A stretch of 64,000 nt of DNA from Ancylostoma caninum (lineage: Eukaryota; Nematoda; Chromadorea; Rhabditida; Ancylostomatidae): positions 248,001 through 312,000 of the forward strand of contig JBAJFG010000309.1 in NCBI GenBank assembly GCA_037903475.1. The letters are read 5' to 3'. Of this stretch, positions 1 to 12,480 are shown one piece after another (position 1 is the stretch's first letter; every line of letters starts with the position of its first letter). Both the position numbers and the translations under genes were made by a program. Under the pieces are notes generated by a model that was given only the letters and a program-made list of their open reading frames with translations, searched no databases and was not told the DNA's origin.

Positions 1-280
1 CATCGCCAGCTTTTTCCCAGTTAAGTTCCTCACTTAAACAGCACTTGTCGTTCATAGCCCATTGGTAGTCGACTGCTATCGCAGTCATTCCTGCTTAATG
101 GCTTCTTCTTTTCCTCTAATGTCTTTACTGCATGGAATAGAGCTATGAGCTGGAATGTGAACAGGTTCGCTGCTGTGTTAACACCGGAAATTCCTCATCA
201 CGCATCGGAGCAGTACGGACGAGTTGTAGTGCAATGTTTAGTCTTAGGTTTGTCGTCATTTTCACCATCATTGGGGGGGG

Positions 281-404
281 GGGTTACCCAGGATGGCCAT
301 ATTTACACATCCTTTCCTCCAAATTCACCCATCGTTAATATTCGCGCCAACATTTTTACCTTGGGTAATCTTAAAATCTCAATTATGTATCCAGACCATG
401 ATCT
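281..404. repeat. TTACCC/GGGTAA dispersed repeat, copy 1
   Basis: It opens with TTACCCAGGATGG after a G run, has an internal CACCCATCGTTAA, and closes with TTACCTTGGGTAATC followed by ATTATGTATCCAGACC. The same order of blocks recurs at 32583, 45281, 47183, 50432 and 59155, where the terminal block is usually GATGCATC. It behaves as a short non-coding element of about 110-190 bp with complementary TTACCC and GGGTAA ends. The family is not one I can name. Confidence 0.6.
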
Positions 405-1244
405 AATGTAATGTTCATCATCTGAGCAGCACATAATTTCTTCAATGCATTCCACAGATATGGACGGTGACCTCAGGCAGATGCTAGCATCTCATAAAAT
501 TTTATAGTCTATGGAAAATGCGTTAATTATCGTCATAAGGTCGTTTATCGGTGTTCTTCTATGTCTACGCACGATGCATTAGATAACGGCGTGAATACCA
601 TCGTCAGTGATTTATATGCCATTTTCCCTTAATTTCATTTAAGAAAAGGATTTCATGTTGATGTAACCGCCTTCGGATAAGTTTTTGATTGGTGTCCTTT
701 GGTGTTTACGAGTACGGCTCGACAAACCATACACGGAAATATGGGGCAAATCCATGAACATTTTTCAGCGCTCAAGTTGTTAGAATAACTGATTGCTATT
801 GCTATTGTAATATTGCTAGTAGTCAAGGGTTCCATGTAACTTTCAAACATGTAAATTTATAGAATGTGAGTAGATCATTTTCGGAGGGCATCACTTGTTA
901 GTAACTAGTTGGAGGTGTTGAATTGGGATCTACTGATATGAAAAAAAAATCCATCCGAAAAAGATGAAGAAAATGGCTTTGAGTTAAGCGGCAGTGGGTG
1001 TCTCATTACAAATTTTCTCTCATTTGAGCAAACAGGAGGCTGGAAGTGGGCAATTTTCCGAGAAGATTTCTAGGAAACCTTAACAGGAATCAGAGGTTTG
1101 AAAATCTCGTTCCATTTCCATCTCTGTGCATCGAAATTCTGACATTCTCCCGGTTTTTGTGAGTTTCTTCGACAACTTCACTCTTTTAGCAGATTTTTTC
1201 CTCTCTCTAATAAAATGTGTCGCAGCGTCCATTTATTCATGCCA
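405..1244. other. Stretch without a supported gene
   Basis: Mostly AT-rich non-coding sequence. A minus-strand open frame (653-831) behind a possible CAG acceptor encodes a Cys-containing stretch, KCSWICPIFPCMVC. It lacks a partner exon, so I do not call it a gene. Confidence 0.4.
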
Positions 1245-1327
1245 CTCATTCATTCATTCATTCATTCATTCATTCATTCATTCACTCATTCATTCATTCA
1301 TTCATTCATTCCATTCATTTATTCATA
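1245..1327. repeat. (ATTC)n microsatellite
   Basis: About 80 bp of near-perfect CATT/ATTC tetranucleotide repeat with a few substitutions (CACTC, TCCATTC). Frames through it give HSFIHSFIHS polypeptides, which are a by-product of the repeat. A much longer array of the same unit lies at 51843-52203. Confidence 0.95.
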
Positions 1328-2747
1328 TTGAGGATTCCCTTGTTCGTAAATACGTATGTATATTCCTTGCTGAAAGACTCGAGCAACAGTTCTTTTCAGA
1401 TTCCGTCTTGCCAATTTCTTTTCCCGCAATGCCTGGATTGTCGGAGATTCCAGCTGCTCTTGCAAGATATTCTCCGTACTGCGTATTCTCGGAATATGTT
1501 ATCATAAATTGCAGTAGTGGTTCACGGGTGGAAGCACTGCACTTAAATCCTATTCTCTCGACGGTCCTCACCCTTTCTAGTAGGTGATATCATCGTTCCG
1601 GTGCACTAGAATTTTATTCCTAGAGCTTCTCCGAGTCGTTGGGGTAGGGGGGGGGCGTAAACAAAGTTCATGGAGCTAGGTTTTCGCTCTCCATGACTAA
1701 CTCTTCTAATAGGTAAGCACTAGAACAATTCATTTCATTTTCCGTTATTTTATTATATTGTATAAATTAGGATATTTATTACCTTTTCCTCGTCTCAACT
1801 CCTCACCAAAGTATCATTTTGTGATCTGATGAGGGTTTTGGGCAAATTTATTTTTCGTTTCATTAACTTTCAGTTTTTTTTTCTGGACAATCGCCGGACA
1901 GTGCACATTATTTGCACTTCCTTCTTTCGAGAAATTTTACAAGATCTACACTTCATTCACTGAGCTTTGTGACAAGCAAACTTCTTCTACAATGGTTATT
2001 AACGCTCAATTTTGTGTAAAACCACATTTTTCTCGTCGATGTTTTGTTTAAAACCTTTGATCCCTATAATTATCTCTTTGCTTCCCCCCCCCCCTCCTTC
2101 CTCTCCTATTCAAAACACTAGAAATTTCCCGTATGAACTTTCTCTTTTTTATGCCGTGGTTCTTCTGACATTCTCCTTCTGCTGCTATCCATCTGTAAGT
2201 TCCTCTGATTATCCCATGGCTAACTATGTCTACTTTTTTATCCGCCGCCTTGCTTGCTCTTTTTTCTCCTGGAAGGGCAGAGAATTGCATGGCGGCTCGT
2301 TTCCATGCCTCACCCACGCAACGCAATTTGCGACTATTTGTCGCAAAAAGTTGTTGTCGGAAGTTGCAGCGTTTCAGAACATCCTCTCGACTCCGAGCGA
2401 TGTGTTGCGAGCTAGCTTATTCTGACGACAGGCTTATCTTCCTGGAAAACCTCTGTTGGTGATCGGCATGCACTCATCAAAGGTTTTTTATAACTCTAGC
2501 CGATGTGCCTGGGTTAGGGTGATGAAATGGAAGACGAACTGCACGCATCGTTAAGGTTCTGGACAGCTGTTAAATCTGTTTGACGAGGAAATGTTGGTAA
2601 TTTTCACCTTGGAAGCTTCTCTTTTCCTGTCAGTTACTCGGGATTTGTCCGCGATCCTGTTTGAATCCTCCTGTGCCTAGGAATCGGGGTAAAAAGTATG
2701 CAATGCCTGAGAAGTGTTAGACAACAGCACATCAAATTTATTCGTAG
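1328..2747. other. Stretch without a supported gene
   Basis: Contains homopolymer runs (G9 near 1648, C13 near 2085) and overlapping open frames on both strands at 1323-1587 and 2012-2462. These frames have no consistent splice structure and none stands out as coding. Confidence 0.4.
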
Positions 2748-2937
2748 TTTTTATCAAATTTCACTGCTTGGGCGCACTTGTATGAGCTTTGGTTGACGCC
2801 CTGAGAGGAAGGAACTCTTCTTGGTGTTGAAAGAAGCATTATTTGATTCTCACTGACAGCTGCTCTTGTCATTCTCAGGTTTCGTCAACGAAGACTACGA
2901 TAACTTCGAAAAATCTCCTACTGACAAACTTCATTAG
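2748..2937 (+). CDS. Candidate last two exons of an unidentified gene
   Basis: Proposed exons are 2748-2779 and 2879-2937, joined across a 99-nt intron. The first follows a TTTATTCGTAG acceptor and ends in ACTT before GTATGAG; the second follows CATTCTCAG and ends in TAG. The joined frame reads FYQISLLGRT, then C from the split codon, then FVNEDYDNFEKSPTDKLH and stop, an acidic hydrophilic tail typical of a C-terminus. An AATAAA sits about 340 nt further on. No upstream exon was found and the product is not recognised. An alternative donor 55 nt before the last exon is also possible. The call rests on phase and composition only. Confidence 0.3.
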
Positions 2938-3880
2938 TACAATCTTCTTCGTGGCACTTGCTGTCTCGTCTCTCACTGGCCCATGTGGGATGATGTCTTG
3001 TGAGAATGATTGAGAGCAAAAAAATCACTTTAGGTTTTCTACTCGGTGGCTATCAAACCCTATGGAGCTGCTCTGATAAGGATTACCCTGTCTTTTTTCT
3101 AGCTAGGGTTTACAGGCGTAAAACATTTAAATTATGAAAAATTCTTTCACTTTTTTCCACCAATTATGGTGAAGCATACTAGCATTAATTATGAAGAGTT
3201 GTCGACACCGAAGGCTTTTCTGTTATTTGCTCCTTTTCTCCTACATCTACGTCTGTACGTTTTCAGAGAAGAACTAAGCAAATAAAATTTATTTCTTTAA
3301 TTCTCCTTTTGAAAAAATAGCTGTTTTCTCCGTATTTACTCAAAAAGCAGCCCCATGTACTGACTGTCTACTGCTGACTGGCATCCGTAGTTATCGTTTC
3401 GAAGTTGTCCGCCGGCTTGTTCCTGACAGTAATCCATCCCTACTCCGATCTTTCTCAGTACTTCAGAGGTGAAAAGTCTAAAGTAGTCACCAGTTGCTAT
3501 CACAGCTAAGAACATCAGGCGATTAGCTGTAAAATCTGTGATCCTTAACCGTTATATTCGTTATCCATGATCCGTTATGCGGTCGTTTTTGGCCACTCCT
3601 TCATCTAGACCGGTATAATTGTTTATTCATTTTTAACCATGTAGGCAAACATCGTTTATAACAGTTGAAAAGCATTCCAGATGAAGAACAACTGATAAAA
3701 AACTGAATTAAAGCAGTAACCGTATCTTACATGGTAATTTTTCGTAGTCTTTTGAAGGGGAGGTTTTCAAGAGCTTGGAAATCTCGTATCCGCTCATCTC
3801 TGGTGTGAACCGTGATGAAATCGCATGTCAAATTGGCAGTTTGTAGCGAAACTACCATATGATTTATTCACCTATTTTTA
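2938..3880. other. Stretch without a supported gene
   Basis: AT-rich sequence with no frame of interest. It includes the possible poly-A signal AATAAA near 3281 that could serve the candidate exon ending at 2937. Confidence 0.4.
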
Positions 3881-3920
3881 CTTGTTTGTTTGTTCATCTA
3901 ACACACCACAGGGGTGCGTA
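3881..3920 (-). repeat. Retroelement-like 3' tail, minus orientation
   Basis: Read on the minus strand it is TTACGCACCCCTGTGGTGTG followed by TTAGATGAACAAACAAACAAG. This fits the recurring tail pattern TTGGCGCACCTT-GTGTG-(AAAT)n seen at 8862, 30287 and 53084. Probably a 5'-truncated retroelement or SINE end. Confidence 0.4.
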
Positions 3921-3929
3921 ATCATGAAT

Positions 3930-4256
3930 CTTGTTGATTTCTTGAATCGCTATAGACAACGCAGCTGTTACTAGTATTATAATATTATTACGTAGTACAT
4001 ATATTGAATTAGAACGCATCACTCTATGCGCCCTAGAATGCTGATCTCTTTTTCCCTCATTTGCGGAGGAAATGACTTCAAATATTGAAAAGGAAGAAAA
4101 AAAGGCTCATATCTTCGTCCACAGCGTGTCGCAGCGAACACTGAACACAAACATGAGATGATCCAGAATTGCATGCAAGTGGGTGGGTCTGATTACAAAT
4201 CTACCCCTTGTTGATTTTCGCTATAGACGACGCAGCTGTTACTAGTATTATAGTAT
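3930..4256 (+). repeat. Pair of direct repeats about 270 bp apart
   Basis: Segments 3930-3984 and 4208-4256 share CTTGTTGATTT, then CGCTATAGAC(A/G)ACGCAGC and TGTTACTAGTATTATA. They differ by a 6-nt indel and a few substitutions. The sequence between and around them is unremarkable, so this is either a local duplication or two ends of a short element. Confidence 0.75.
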
Positions 4257-4941
4257 TGTATTCCCCCTTGTGAGAGAAGAACTCAGATGTATTTGGACGA
4301 ACCGTTTTTAATGAGATGAAAAACTTTGATGTCTAGATGTTGGTTTTCCCGAAATAGCTACGTAACTTCGATGTCCTCACATGTCTTCGAGATCTTGAAG
4401 GAATCTCCCGAGATTCCGAAGAACCGTGCGCGTATTATTTCATCCGAGAGACATTTATTGGGTTTTTTACACTGTTCTTCAACTACTGACATTAAAAAAA
4501 AATAATTATACTCCTTACTCTCAGAAAGAAGCCTGTACCAAGCAATTTGATTAATCGATGCTTGGAGTGGCTCAATGTTCGATTTTTTCCAAAGTTTTAC
4601 ACTATTTGAGTAGAAAAGGTCCTTTTAACTGTACATTTCTCAGCAAGTAGTCCTTTTTCGCCTCGATTCTTTTTTTTCTAGCTCTCTTCTAACATCTCAC
4701 ACTTCAACTAGTCTCTGACGTGACATTTTACTGGCAAGTTAATCCTAATGGAGTTAGTATTGTAACGTCAGATGCTTGACAATTGAGTGAGGATTTGTGC
4801 CAACGTCATTGTTTTATTCGAAGACTCTATTTCTGTCTTGCTATAAGAAAATATTTTCGAAAGGAAGGGATAGGACGGATTTTACGGATTGTAGTTGCTA
4901 AATAATGCCTTCATCATGAATTGAGCACGATTCTGAAGAGA

Positions 4942-5250
4942 ATGATGGGATTATGTATACATAAGTTCTTTTTGGAGTCGGAGGCGTTAAATATTGTAGC
5001 TAGAGAGAATAGCCTAGTTTATCACCCAAAAATAGCCCTGTTGTAGCTGTTCCGGGTTGAACGCGAAAATAGTCGGGTATTCGTGGATAGTACCCGCTTT
5101 TCCCTTCACCCTCTTTGATTCCTGCGCACTTTTCAGCACTCTTTCCTATCTGACGTCTTTCTAACTAACATTCTCGATGAAATAGACCATAGCCACACAG
5201 TGGCAGGTCTAAAACTGTTCGATTTTTATGAATTTTTCACTCCTTTTTAA
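4942..5250 (+). CDS. Candidate small three-exon gene, product unknown
   Basis: Proposed exons are 4942-4995, 5047-5076 and 5137-5250, with introns of 51 and 60 nt. Both introns fall between codons. The start is a tandem ATG ATG; the open frame actually extends to 4915. The peptide begins MMGLCIHKFFLESEALNI, continues LFRVERENSR, and its last exon includes LTNILDEIDHSHTVAG before TAA. Acceptors are TTGTAG and CACTTTTCAG. The predicted product is about 65 aa with no recognisable domain. Because donor and acceptor choice was free, a chance assembly is possible. Confidence 0.3.
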
Positions 5251-8215
5251 TCGATTTTTATGAATCATAGAACTTGTTCTATAGCGAAGTTACACTTTTA
5301 AGCTAGTTTGGTGTTTGTATCACTAAAAATTTGGTTAGAAGGTTGACAACTGCTTTGTTTCTGGAACTTTCCACTGTCTCCCTTTACTTTTGACCCTATG
5401 ATAATCTCTGTATACTAAATTACCAAGCAAATCTTTATTACGCGAAAAGTAATACGATAATCCTTCCAAGACCTGCAAGTTAATATCTGTTTTTGACGTC
5501 GATGCTGAATAATAGTGTCTATGCCACTGTTTATGAACGTTTCCGGAGAGATGCTAGGCTTCACTGGGTGGGCGAAAAATTGCCAATTATGAAGCCATGT
5601 GGGAAACCTTATGGCCTATCCGACAGGTGAGTAGGGAAGTTTTCTCCAACAAGACCATCTTAACATGGGATCTTTTTTCTCAGCGACAATTCTTTGAACG
5701 AGTTACGCAGTTTTGAATGTGATTCAGTGTAGTTCCCTTTCTGAACTTCATCATTAATTTCATCATTAATTAATTTCATCATTAACTTCATCATCAAAGC
5801 TCTGGTGGTTCCAGTGATCGGCGAGGGAACCAGGGTTCCTAAGACATCCGTGGAACCCCAGAAACCTATAGCACTAACGATTCTGCCCATTAAATTCTCC
5901 TTCGGTTGGAAAATTAAGGGCTTTTCAAACTCACTTATGCTTTCGCACTTAACACCTTCTTCAAGCCTTAATCATAACGAAGAATTTCCGCCTCATCATA
6001 AGAATGCGAACATTTACAATAATAACGATTCTATTGGGTGGATAGAAATCAACTCTTCATACAATGTGACGAGGGGGTGATTGTTTATCTATATCTCGAT
6101 AATTTAGTGTTATTAAATGTTGTTTATACTCCTATGCCTGCGATTTATCACAGCGGAGTTACGGAAATATAGGTAAACAATTAAAACTTGGCTGTGAATT
6201 CATAACCAGTATGTCTATCGGCATCGTATCTTGTTATTTATTTATTTGTTTATTATTATATTTAATATTATACATACCTAGTATCGAGGCACAGTGCTTC
6301 CCTTTAGAGTGAAGATAATACATGGTGGTTTTGAAAGTTCCAATGAGAAAATCAGATTGATACTCCTTCAATACAGGATAAACCCGGTCCTTCGTACATA
6401 TCGGGGCATATTCTTAGAACCAGTTGGCAGATGATGATCTGGGTCTGAAGAAAGCGCGAAAGCTAGTGAATTAAGAAATTGAAGGGTCTCCCTGTTATCT
6501 TCTGAAAATAGGAGAAAAAGGGACATACGGTAGAATCAAATGAATAAATTACGAGAAAAAAATCGGAACGTTAACACAGTATTACTGATGAGGCAAGGGA
6601 ATTCCAGTGAATGCAATGACAGTAGCTGGGTTCATATACCCTGAGAGGTGAACTTCTGGGAACTTTAGGAGTAGGTTAACAATCAATCAATAGTTCTAGG
6701 TTGCACGTTTAGTTACTTGTAAGTAAGAGCATAGTTTGCATGTTTTGGTTCTCGTGTGGTCCGTGAAATTCTTTAACATCCATTCCGGAAAACGCAGCCA
6801 TGTCTGGGTGTCTAATCTTCGCGTTGTTCTCTTTCTGGTTCCTAGTTGTTCACGATTAGCCTTTCACCTGGCCGAGCAACTATGAACCCTGGTCCTGTAT
6901 CCATGAACATATCCTGGAAGTTTGGGACCTATGCACCTACTCTTTTGAAGTAAATGAGTTTTTGATGTTAAAATGCTATACTATTTTGAAGCGACTCGTA
7001 TCAGCCAGCGACGAGAGGTGGTGGTGGTAAGGATTGCCAGATAAAGCCACATTTCGGTCGGGAAACTCGTCCACTTTGAGTTAGTGGGAAGCTCATCACG
7101 CTCCCGGGAGCATTCACGGATTCACCCACGACCCTTCCCTCTCCCACAATATGTTCATGGATACGGGAACCACAGGACAAGTCATTTTTAGCCAGGGAGA
7201 ATTTTGAGAAACAGCCTGATTCAGCTAATAACCGGGTTGTTTCTCCGTGTTCAAACCTCAGCATTATTGAATGTTATTTATCCTTCTGGATCTATAGGGT
7301 TTCCCAGCGAAGCTTCAGTCAAGTTGCACTGAAAACCCTCGAGACGTACTTTTAGGATGCTTACACGTCCAATTTTCCGTGAGCGGCTTCCAGGGTCCCT
7401 TATATTCCGTTCTATTTCACTCTGTTCTAGTTATCAAGCTTTTCAAAGGAAAACAACAACAACAGCCGGAATGCCAATGCGAAAATTGAGGCTCTAAAAC
7501 ATGGATTTCCGACCGAATAAACAAAGCAAATGGAAATTCATCACCATGTATTCAGCCTATACTTGAAATATCCAGAAAAGTAGGATAGAATCCAATAACT
7601 TCCGGCTTAAATCTCTCCAGGGACATGCTAGCGTTGCATTTCCTTCTTCGCCAACGCTTTGTTAAGAGATAAAAGAAATGAAACTTTTTTTGGCATGCGA
7701 AGGAAATTTGCTGCAACATTTTCCCTTGCAGAAACTTCCGGCTCTTGCAGAAAATTCATGGAAATCCGGGAGAGTTTTGCAATCCTGCTGTTTTCTCCGG
7801 ACTCATTCATTCTCTATGAGATTTTTTGCGATGTCGTCACCTCTAGCCAATATTCTAGCGAAAGTGCGCCCATTTTTTCCGTATTTTTTTCTGGATGCCT
7901 TCTTGAATGGCTGGCTTCAAATCATTGCATCTCATCCGTGCCAGCTTTCACGAGACAATAGCTCTGTTCAAATGATGCCTCATCATTCTTTGTCATTCAA
8001 AGTGCATTGTACCTAGGACATTGTTCTTTGACGTGCTAATCCCAGCGAAATTTCTGCTAATTTTCTTGCGTCATAGCGCAGAAACAGTCAACAGACCTAT
8101 TTAAAACAAGTTTTCATGTTGTTATTATTTTTTGCGATTTTTTTTTTGATCGCGTTCATCGTGTCGCCGTTCCGCCGAAAACTGGTTGTTGCCATTGTTT
8201 TGTTATTGTTTCAGG
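5251..8215. other. Intergenic or intronic stretch with small repeats
   Basis: At 5748-5797 a TTCATCATTAA-type unit repeats about four times. At 6237-6260 there is a short TTTA run. An inverted pair (about 6890-6920 and 7147-7175) shares the core ATGTTCATGGATAC. Overlapping frames at 7001-7264 (-) and 7628-8016 (both strands) show no splice logic. Confidence 0.4.
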
Positions 8216-8398
8216 ATGCCAAGCGCACGTGCTGGGGACTCCATTCAGAAGACTCTCTCTCACTCTATGTCCCTCTCAATCCCTTCTGACGAAAACAAGC
8301 TGTGCAAGGCGACATTGTTTTGCTCGTCCTTCTTACAGAATTCGAAATTGTTCAACACATCTACGAGAGCGAAAACAATTCGTAGTGTCTTTCTTTAA
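8216..8398 (+). CDS. Candidate ORF or first exon, 60 aa, unknown product
   Basis: An ATG lies one nucleotide after a strong acceptor, TTATTGTTTCAG at 8203-8214, as in many trans-spliced nematode mRNAs. The frame starts MPSARAGDSIQKTLSHSMSL and runs 60 codons to TAA. The residues are serine-rich and soluble. No donor with a good consensus is evident before the stop, so it is either a tiny single-exon gene or a chance frame. The other two frames are also open for part of the stretch, which weakens the case. Confidence 0.3.
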   Translation: MPSARAGDSIQKTLSHSMSLSIPSDENKLCKATLFCSSFLQNSKLFNTSTRAKTIRSVFL

Positions 8399-8861
8399 CG
8401 CGGAGATCTTGGAATAGTACTGCTACCTTTTCTGTTGTTTACTTGTTTGTTTATTGATCACATATTAAGCTGTTTTTGCCGGAAAATGTCATAGATGACT
8501 GGTTTTTTGTTCAGCCCTTCAAATGACACCAGCGTTTGAGTACACCCACTTCGGATGGCTGGCATAAACCTAACCAAACTATGAGATATTCCCTGATACT
8601 CCTCTCCGTTTCTTTTATCCGGTAATTGCCCCGTACCTCCTGACTACAGACCCATTGCTTCCTTGCTTTTGAACCCTGGAGCAGGACGTCAATTTATTCT
8701 TGGAATAGCTGGTGACAAAAACTCAGTGGTACTTATTCCCTCCCCCTCTACTGGTAAATCTCATCATTACTTCCACCCATTTCTGTTTTTTTTTCTACTG
8801 ATCTTTTTTTTCTACTGCATGTTAAGGTTAAATTTTCTTTTTCTTTTAGTTTCACGCCTTT

Positions 8862-8914
8862 ACTTGGCTTGCGCACCTTGAGTGTGTCAATAAATAAATT
8901 AAATTAAATAAAAT
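8862..8914 (+). repeat. Retroelement-like 3' tail
   Basis: TTGGCTTGCGCACCTTGAG followed by TGTGTCAATAAATAAATT. Same pattern as the tails at 30287 and 53084: a GCGCACCTT block, GTGTG, then an AAAT-rich run. Inferred to be the 3' end of a truncated non-LTR element or SINE whose body would lie to the left. Confidence 0.45.
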
Positions 8915-11714
8915 ATGTACAGGTGTTTCTCCCGTGCCAGACTCGATCCTCATTATTTTCTATTCTGAACTGACGAATAAGCCTTCTTTCATAATTAGGA
9001 CCTACTGATGCATTCGAATCCGGAAGTTCGACTCCGAATAAGTCAGGAATTCAGATATTCAAAATTAGAAAGCAAACGACCCCCGATCAATATGAAGAGG
9101 ATCTAAAGGCCCCGTTTCTTTCAAATATTCGAATTTTCCAAAACAAGCACAAACTCGTTGATTTGATTAATGAAAATCATTCGATCCTGAGTAAAACACC
9201 TTCTGGATTCATCACCAGCCAGTTTAAGTTTCAAAGTTCACTCGAAGCGAATCCATAGGAGTTTGTACTCTGGAAGCTCGTATAGATGATGTTTTGCTGC
9301 CACTCGACCTCAGCCGTCGATTGAAAATGACTGCTTATGAGTCGTTTAGAACCTACTGACCGACATAAGCGTTTGAGAGGGAGCCAGCCTCTTTGAGTTC
9401 GTCAGCTTCTCACAACCTTTCCTTCGTATTTTATAGACTATTCAATAGCCCATGATTTAATTTCCGGTTCATCTCTCGTTCATTTTTCGTTCATTTTATT
9501 TCCGTTTCTCTCTCTCTATTTTCGTTTTACTATGTGCATACTATATAACTCTAAATTATAATGGAGGCTTGTAGTGAGCACCTTTTTTCAATATTTTTAA
9601 GCATACAAAAAACCAACTTATTTAGTAGAGTTTCCGCAGGTTAGACTAATATTTGAATAGCCATTCGAATACTCGAATATGTATGTACAGCAGTATAGCA
9701 GCCTACACAGTACAAAGTTAGTAAATCCTCTTTTTATGCGCTCATTTCCTGGTTTCCGTATACTTGAATGTTCGAGTGGTTACTCAGATATTATTCGTTT
9801 AAGTCAGTAAACAAGCAACGATAAAGGATGGTTACATTAGATACAAATGAAAACAAAAGTAGAAGTTATTCTTAATACTTAATACTCTATAACTTACATA
9901 TTAATTGTTTTGCATTCGGACAAAACCTACTCAATAGTTTTTTGATCGACTATTGGAAATCGAATGCGAATTACCTGAATGTTCGAGTATTCGACTCAAT
10001 CATTTTCGAATACATTTGATACCTGGATAGAAGAAGGGGCTCACTTTCACACCCGTGTGATATTCAGTACTGAAATGTTCAACTTTTTGGGATTTCCAAG
10101 CTACAGTGCTAAGATCCTGAGATGAAAGCATTACATTAACAGAACAGCTAATCTGCATACATCTATGTACATACATCTCTATCCACATTCATGTCGAGAA
10201 ACTGTAGAAGAATAGTACGTGTTTTTCTTTTCATTCCTCTCATGTTTCCTACTAAAGCGCTCTCACCTCTACTCCCATCTTACTTATTAATTCTCCACTT
10301 CCTTGAATTCATCCGTAATATCAGTGAAAAAAAGATAATGTATTGATATTTACTACTGATAAACCTTTCCTGAAATTATTTTCTGTTCATTGCTCACGTT
10401 TATCATTCTATTCTGGAGAAGTACGAGAAACCATGCACACAACAAGTTTGTGCAGAGATCTTATCTCCACTTGTCTTGATCTTTGATGGAAGTTTCATCT
10501 ATGAGTATTACCATCTATTTACCTACCACTATGTAATTTTTGCGGCAGCCCTGCAAAAATCATTTTTCCACTGTCATCATTCCATTCTCATTCATTGTAA
10601 TCCATGTGATTGTACTCGACTTCCAACATTGTTTTTTTTTATTTTGATTTTCTTACCCATTGGTTATTGCATTACTATTTATATTATTATGTAATTTAAT
10701 TTATTATTGGCGCACTTACAGTGGCGTCCAAAACTAGAGTGCGCTTGAACGAAACTAGCGGATTTTTTTCAGTGAACCCCTTATGCTTAGGATGTAGTAA
10801 AATGATAGGATCAAGTAAAAACTGAGTTTTTCACAAAATTAAGGACTCCGTAGAGCAGAACTTCAGTAATTGAATTGTCAAAATCACTTTTATTAGTACT
10901 AATCAACGAATGATAATGGAAACAAGAAATTTGAAGGAGCGGAGGACAGAGATATGGGACCACAGCATTCACTCTAACAAAGAATGTCCTCGAAATCATG
11001 AAGAGGGTAGTAGCTGTATAATTAACCGGATTTTTATAATCTATCTATCCATTTACGAGATTCATGAATAGCTGCATAGTACGATGGAGGCACTAGAAGT
11101 GAGTTATTTTCTTCTATATATTCACTTTTTTTACTCTACTTTTCACTCTAATCACATTGTTCAACTATGTAGAGTGGCCTCAGATCCAGAAGCGATTCAT
11201 AGTAGCATGCTATGGTGGGATTTCTTGAAACTTTATCCCTAGAAGGTCTGGAATGTTACATGCGCTTGTACTCAAACTTGTTTATTCTTTCACTGAGTCA
11301 ATGTTTCAATTTTTTCAATTTTTTTTCATTTGTCGCAGGTGTTTTTGCACAATTCTTAGTACATAGTGGTAGAAAATTTTGTCCTAGAAGTACAGCAATT
11401 TTCTTAATTTTCGCGAGAGAATGGCATTTCTTTCGGTAAAATGCTACTCTTACAAAGTTCACCGCTTCCAGTAGCCCAATTATATATAGAAGTGACTTTG
11501 CAACTACCGATTTAGTCCACTTATGGTGAACAAAACGAATTCTCCACATTATGGCAAATTCTTTCCTATTTCTTTTTCCCTCCCCTTTGCTTTTTTTTGT
11601 TTGAGCACATGCATGTTAAGTAGCAAGTGAAATTGAACGAATTTTACGCCTTCAACTGCAGTTTCCCGAAGTTTCTATTATAAAATAGCGTCGTATGTCG
11701 AGTTGAAAGCCTAA
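8915..11714. other. Stretch without a supported gene
   Basis: AT-rich sequence with repeated ATTCGAAT-like words between about 9000 and 10020 (TTCGAATACTCGAATATG and similar). A CAGTGGCGTCCAAAAC sequence at about 10720 resembles a transposon end, but no partner end was found. No coding frame convinces. Confidence 0.4.
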
Positions 11715-12357
11715 CGCTCCGTTTATACTTCATCGCGTGGCAAAGACGTCGCGGCGACTACCATAACATTCCCGATGCGACCGAGAGCGATTACGACCTG
11801 CCTAACCATGGCGTTGTTAACGATCTGACCGTTTTCTCTCAGAAGTAACGGCGACAAAATCGTCGCATGGCGCGTCTCAGATAATTTTTCGGAAGGACCG
11901 CAGCAGAAAACCGGAAGAACCGACAGGTGACCTGCGGTCCTTCCGGGTACCTGCTGCATTTCTTCCGAATACCTGCTGCGGTCTTTCTGAATAACTGCTG
12001 CGGTTCTTCCGAATCGTTCCCACACAAATCTATTCTGCTGCGGTCCTTCCGAAAATTTTTATCTCTGCGTCTCTCGCTCCTTAACCACATGAGCGCAATC
12101 TCTTTCTGCTGCGGTCCTTCCGACATTTTGTCTGAGGTGTCAACAGGCCCGACGCAAATCCGCTTCATCGCGTGATTTTTGAACGAAAAGTATAAACCGC
12201 ATAGGACGGTGTTCCGTGACGTCACGTCGTGATGATAAACGCTAACTACCACTGCGTGACCACTGCTGCATCTGTATGCACCTACCCAGAACCGACTACT
12301 TCTTAACAGTTTTCTTGTGCGCTATGGTCACGTGGCGACGAAGTATAAACACCGCTC
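11715..12357. mobile_element. Inverted-repeat element with multiplied CTGCGGTCCTTCCG motif
   Basis: The ends are inverted copies around GTTTATACTTCATCGC (11721-11736) and GCGACGAAGTATAAAC (12335-12350). A further AAGTATAAAC lies inside at about 12189. Between them the motif CTGCTGCGGTCCTTCCGA occurs five times on the plus strand (near 11931, 11973, 11996, 12034, 12105) with variants, and once inverted near 11886. The motif recurs at about 44180 and 63703. No transposase frame is visible, so this is a non-autonomous element or composite repeat. Element boundaries are approximate. Confidence 0.6.
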
Positions 12358-12383
12358 GAGGCCATATTACCTTACTTACTGCC

Positions 12384-12480
12384 ATGCTCCCCTCAATTGT
12401 TGCTGAGGCGTTTTTCTGTTAGCAGCAGCTGATGGTGGTTGCCAGCATGTGAGGGGAGGATGGCAGCAACTAGGCGGAGA
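12384..12480. mobile_element. Fragment related to the 28.7-kb palindromic MITE
   Basis: Contains CTGCCATGCTCCCCTCAATT on the left and GGGGAGGATGGCAGCAACT on the right around a shortened centre. These match the inner arms of the MITE at 28746-28994. The outer arms (ACGAACGCAG) are missing. Confidence 0.5.

Noticed and set aside
1245..1327. CRISPR-like regular repetition
   Set aside because: Pure tetranucleotide repeat without spacers, in a eukaryotic context.
10720..10760. Tc1/mariner-like end CAGTGGCGTCCAAAAC
   Set aside because: No inverted partner or transposase frame was found downstream to 11700.
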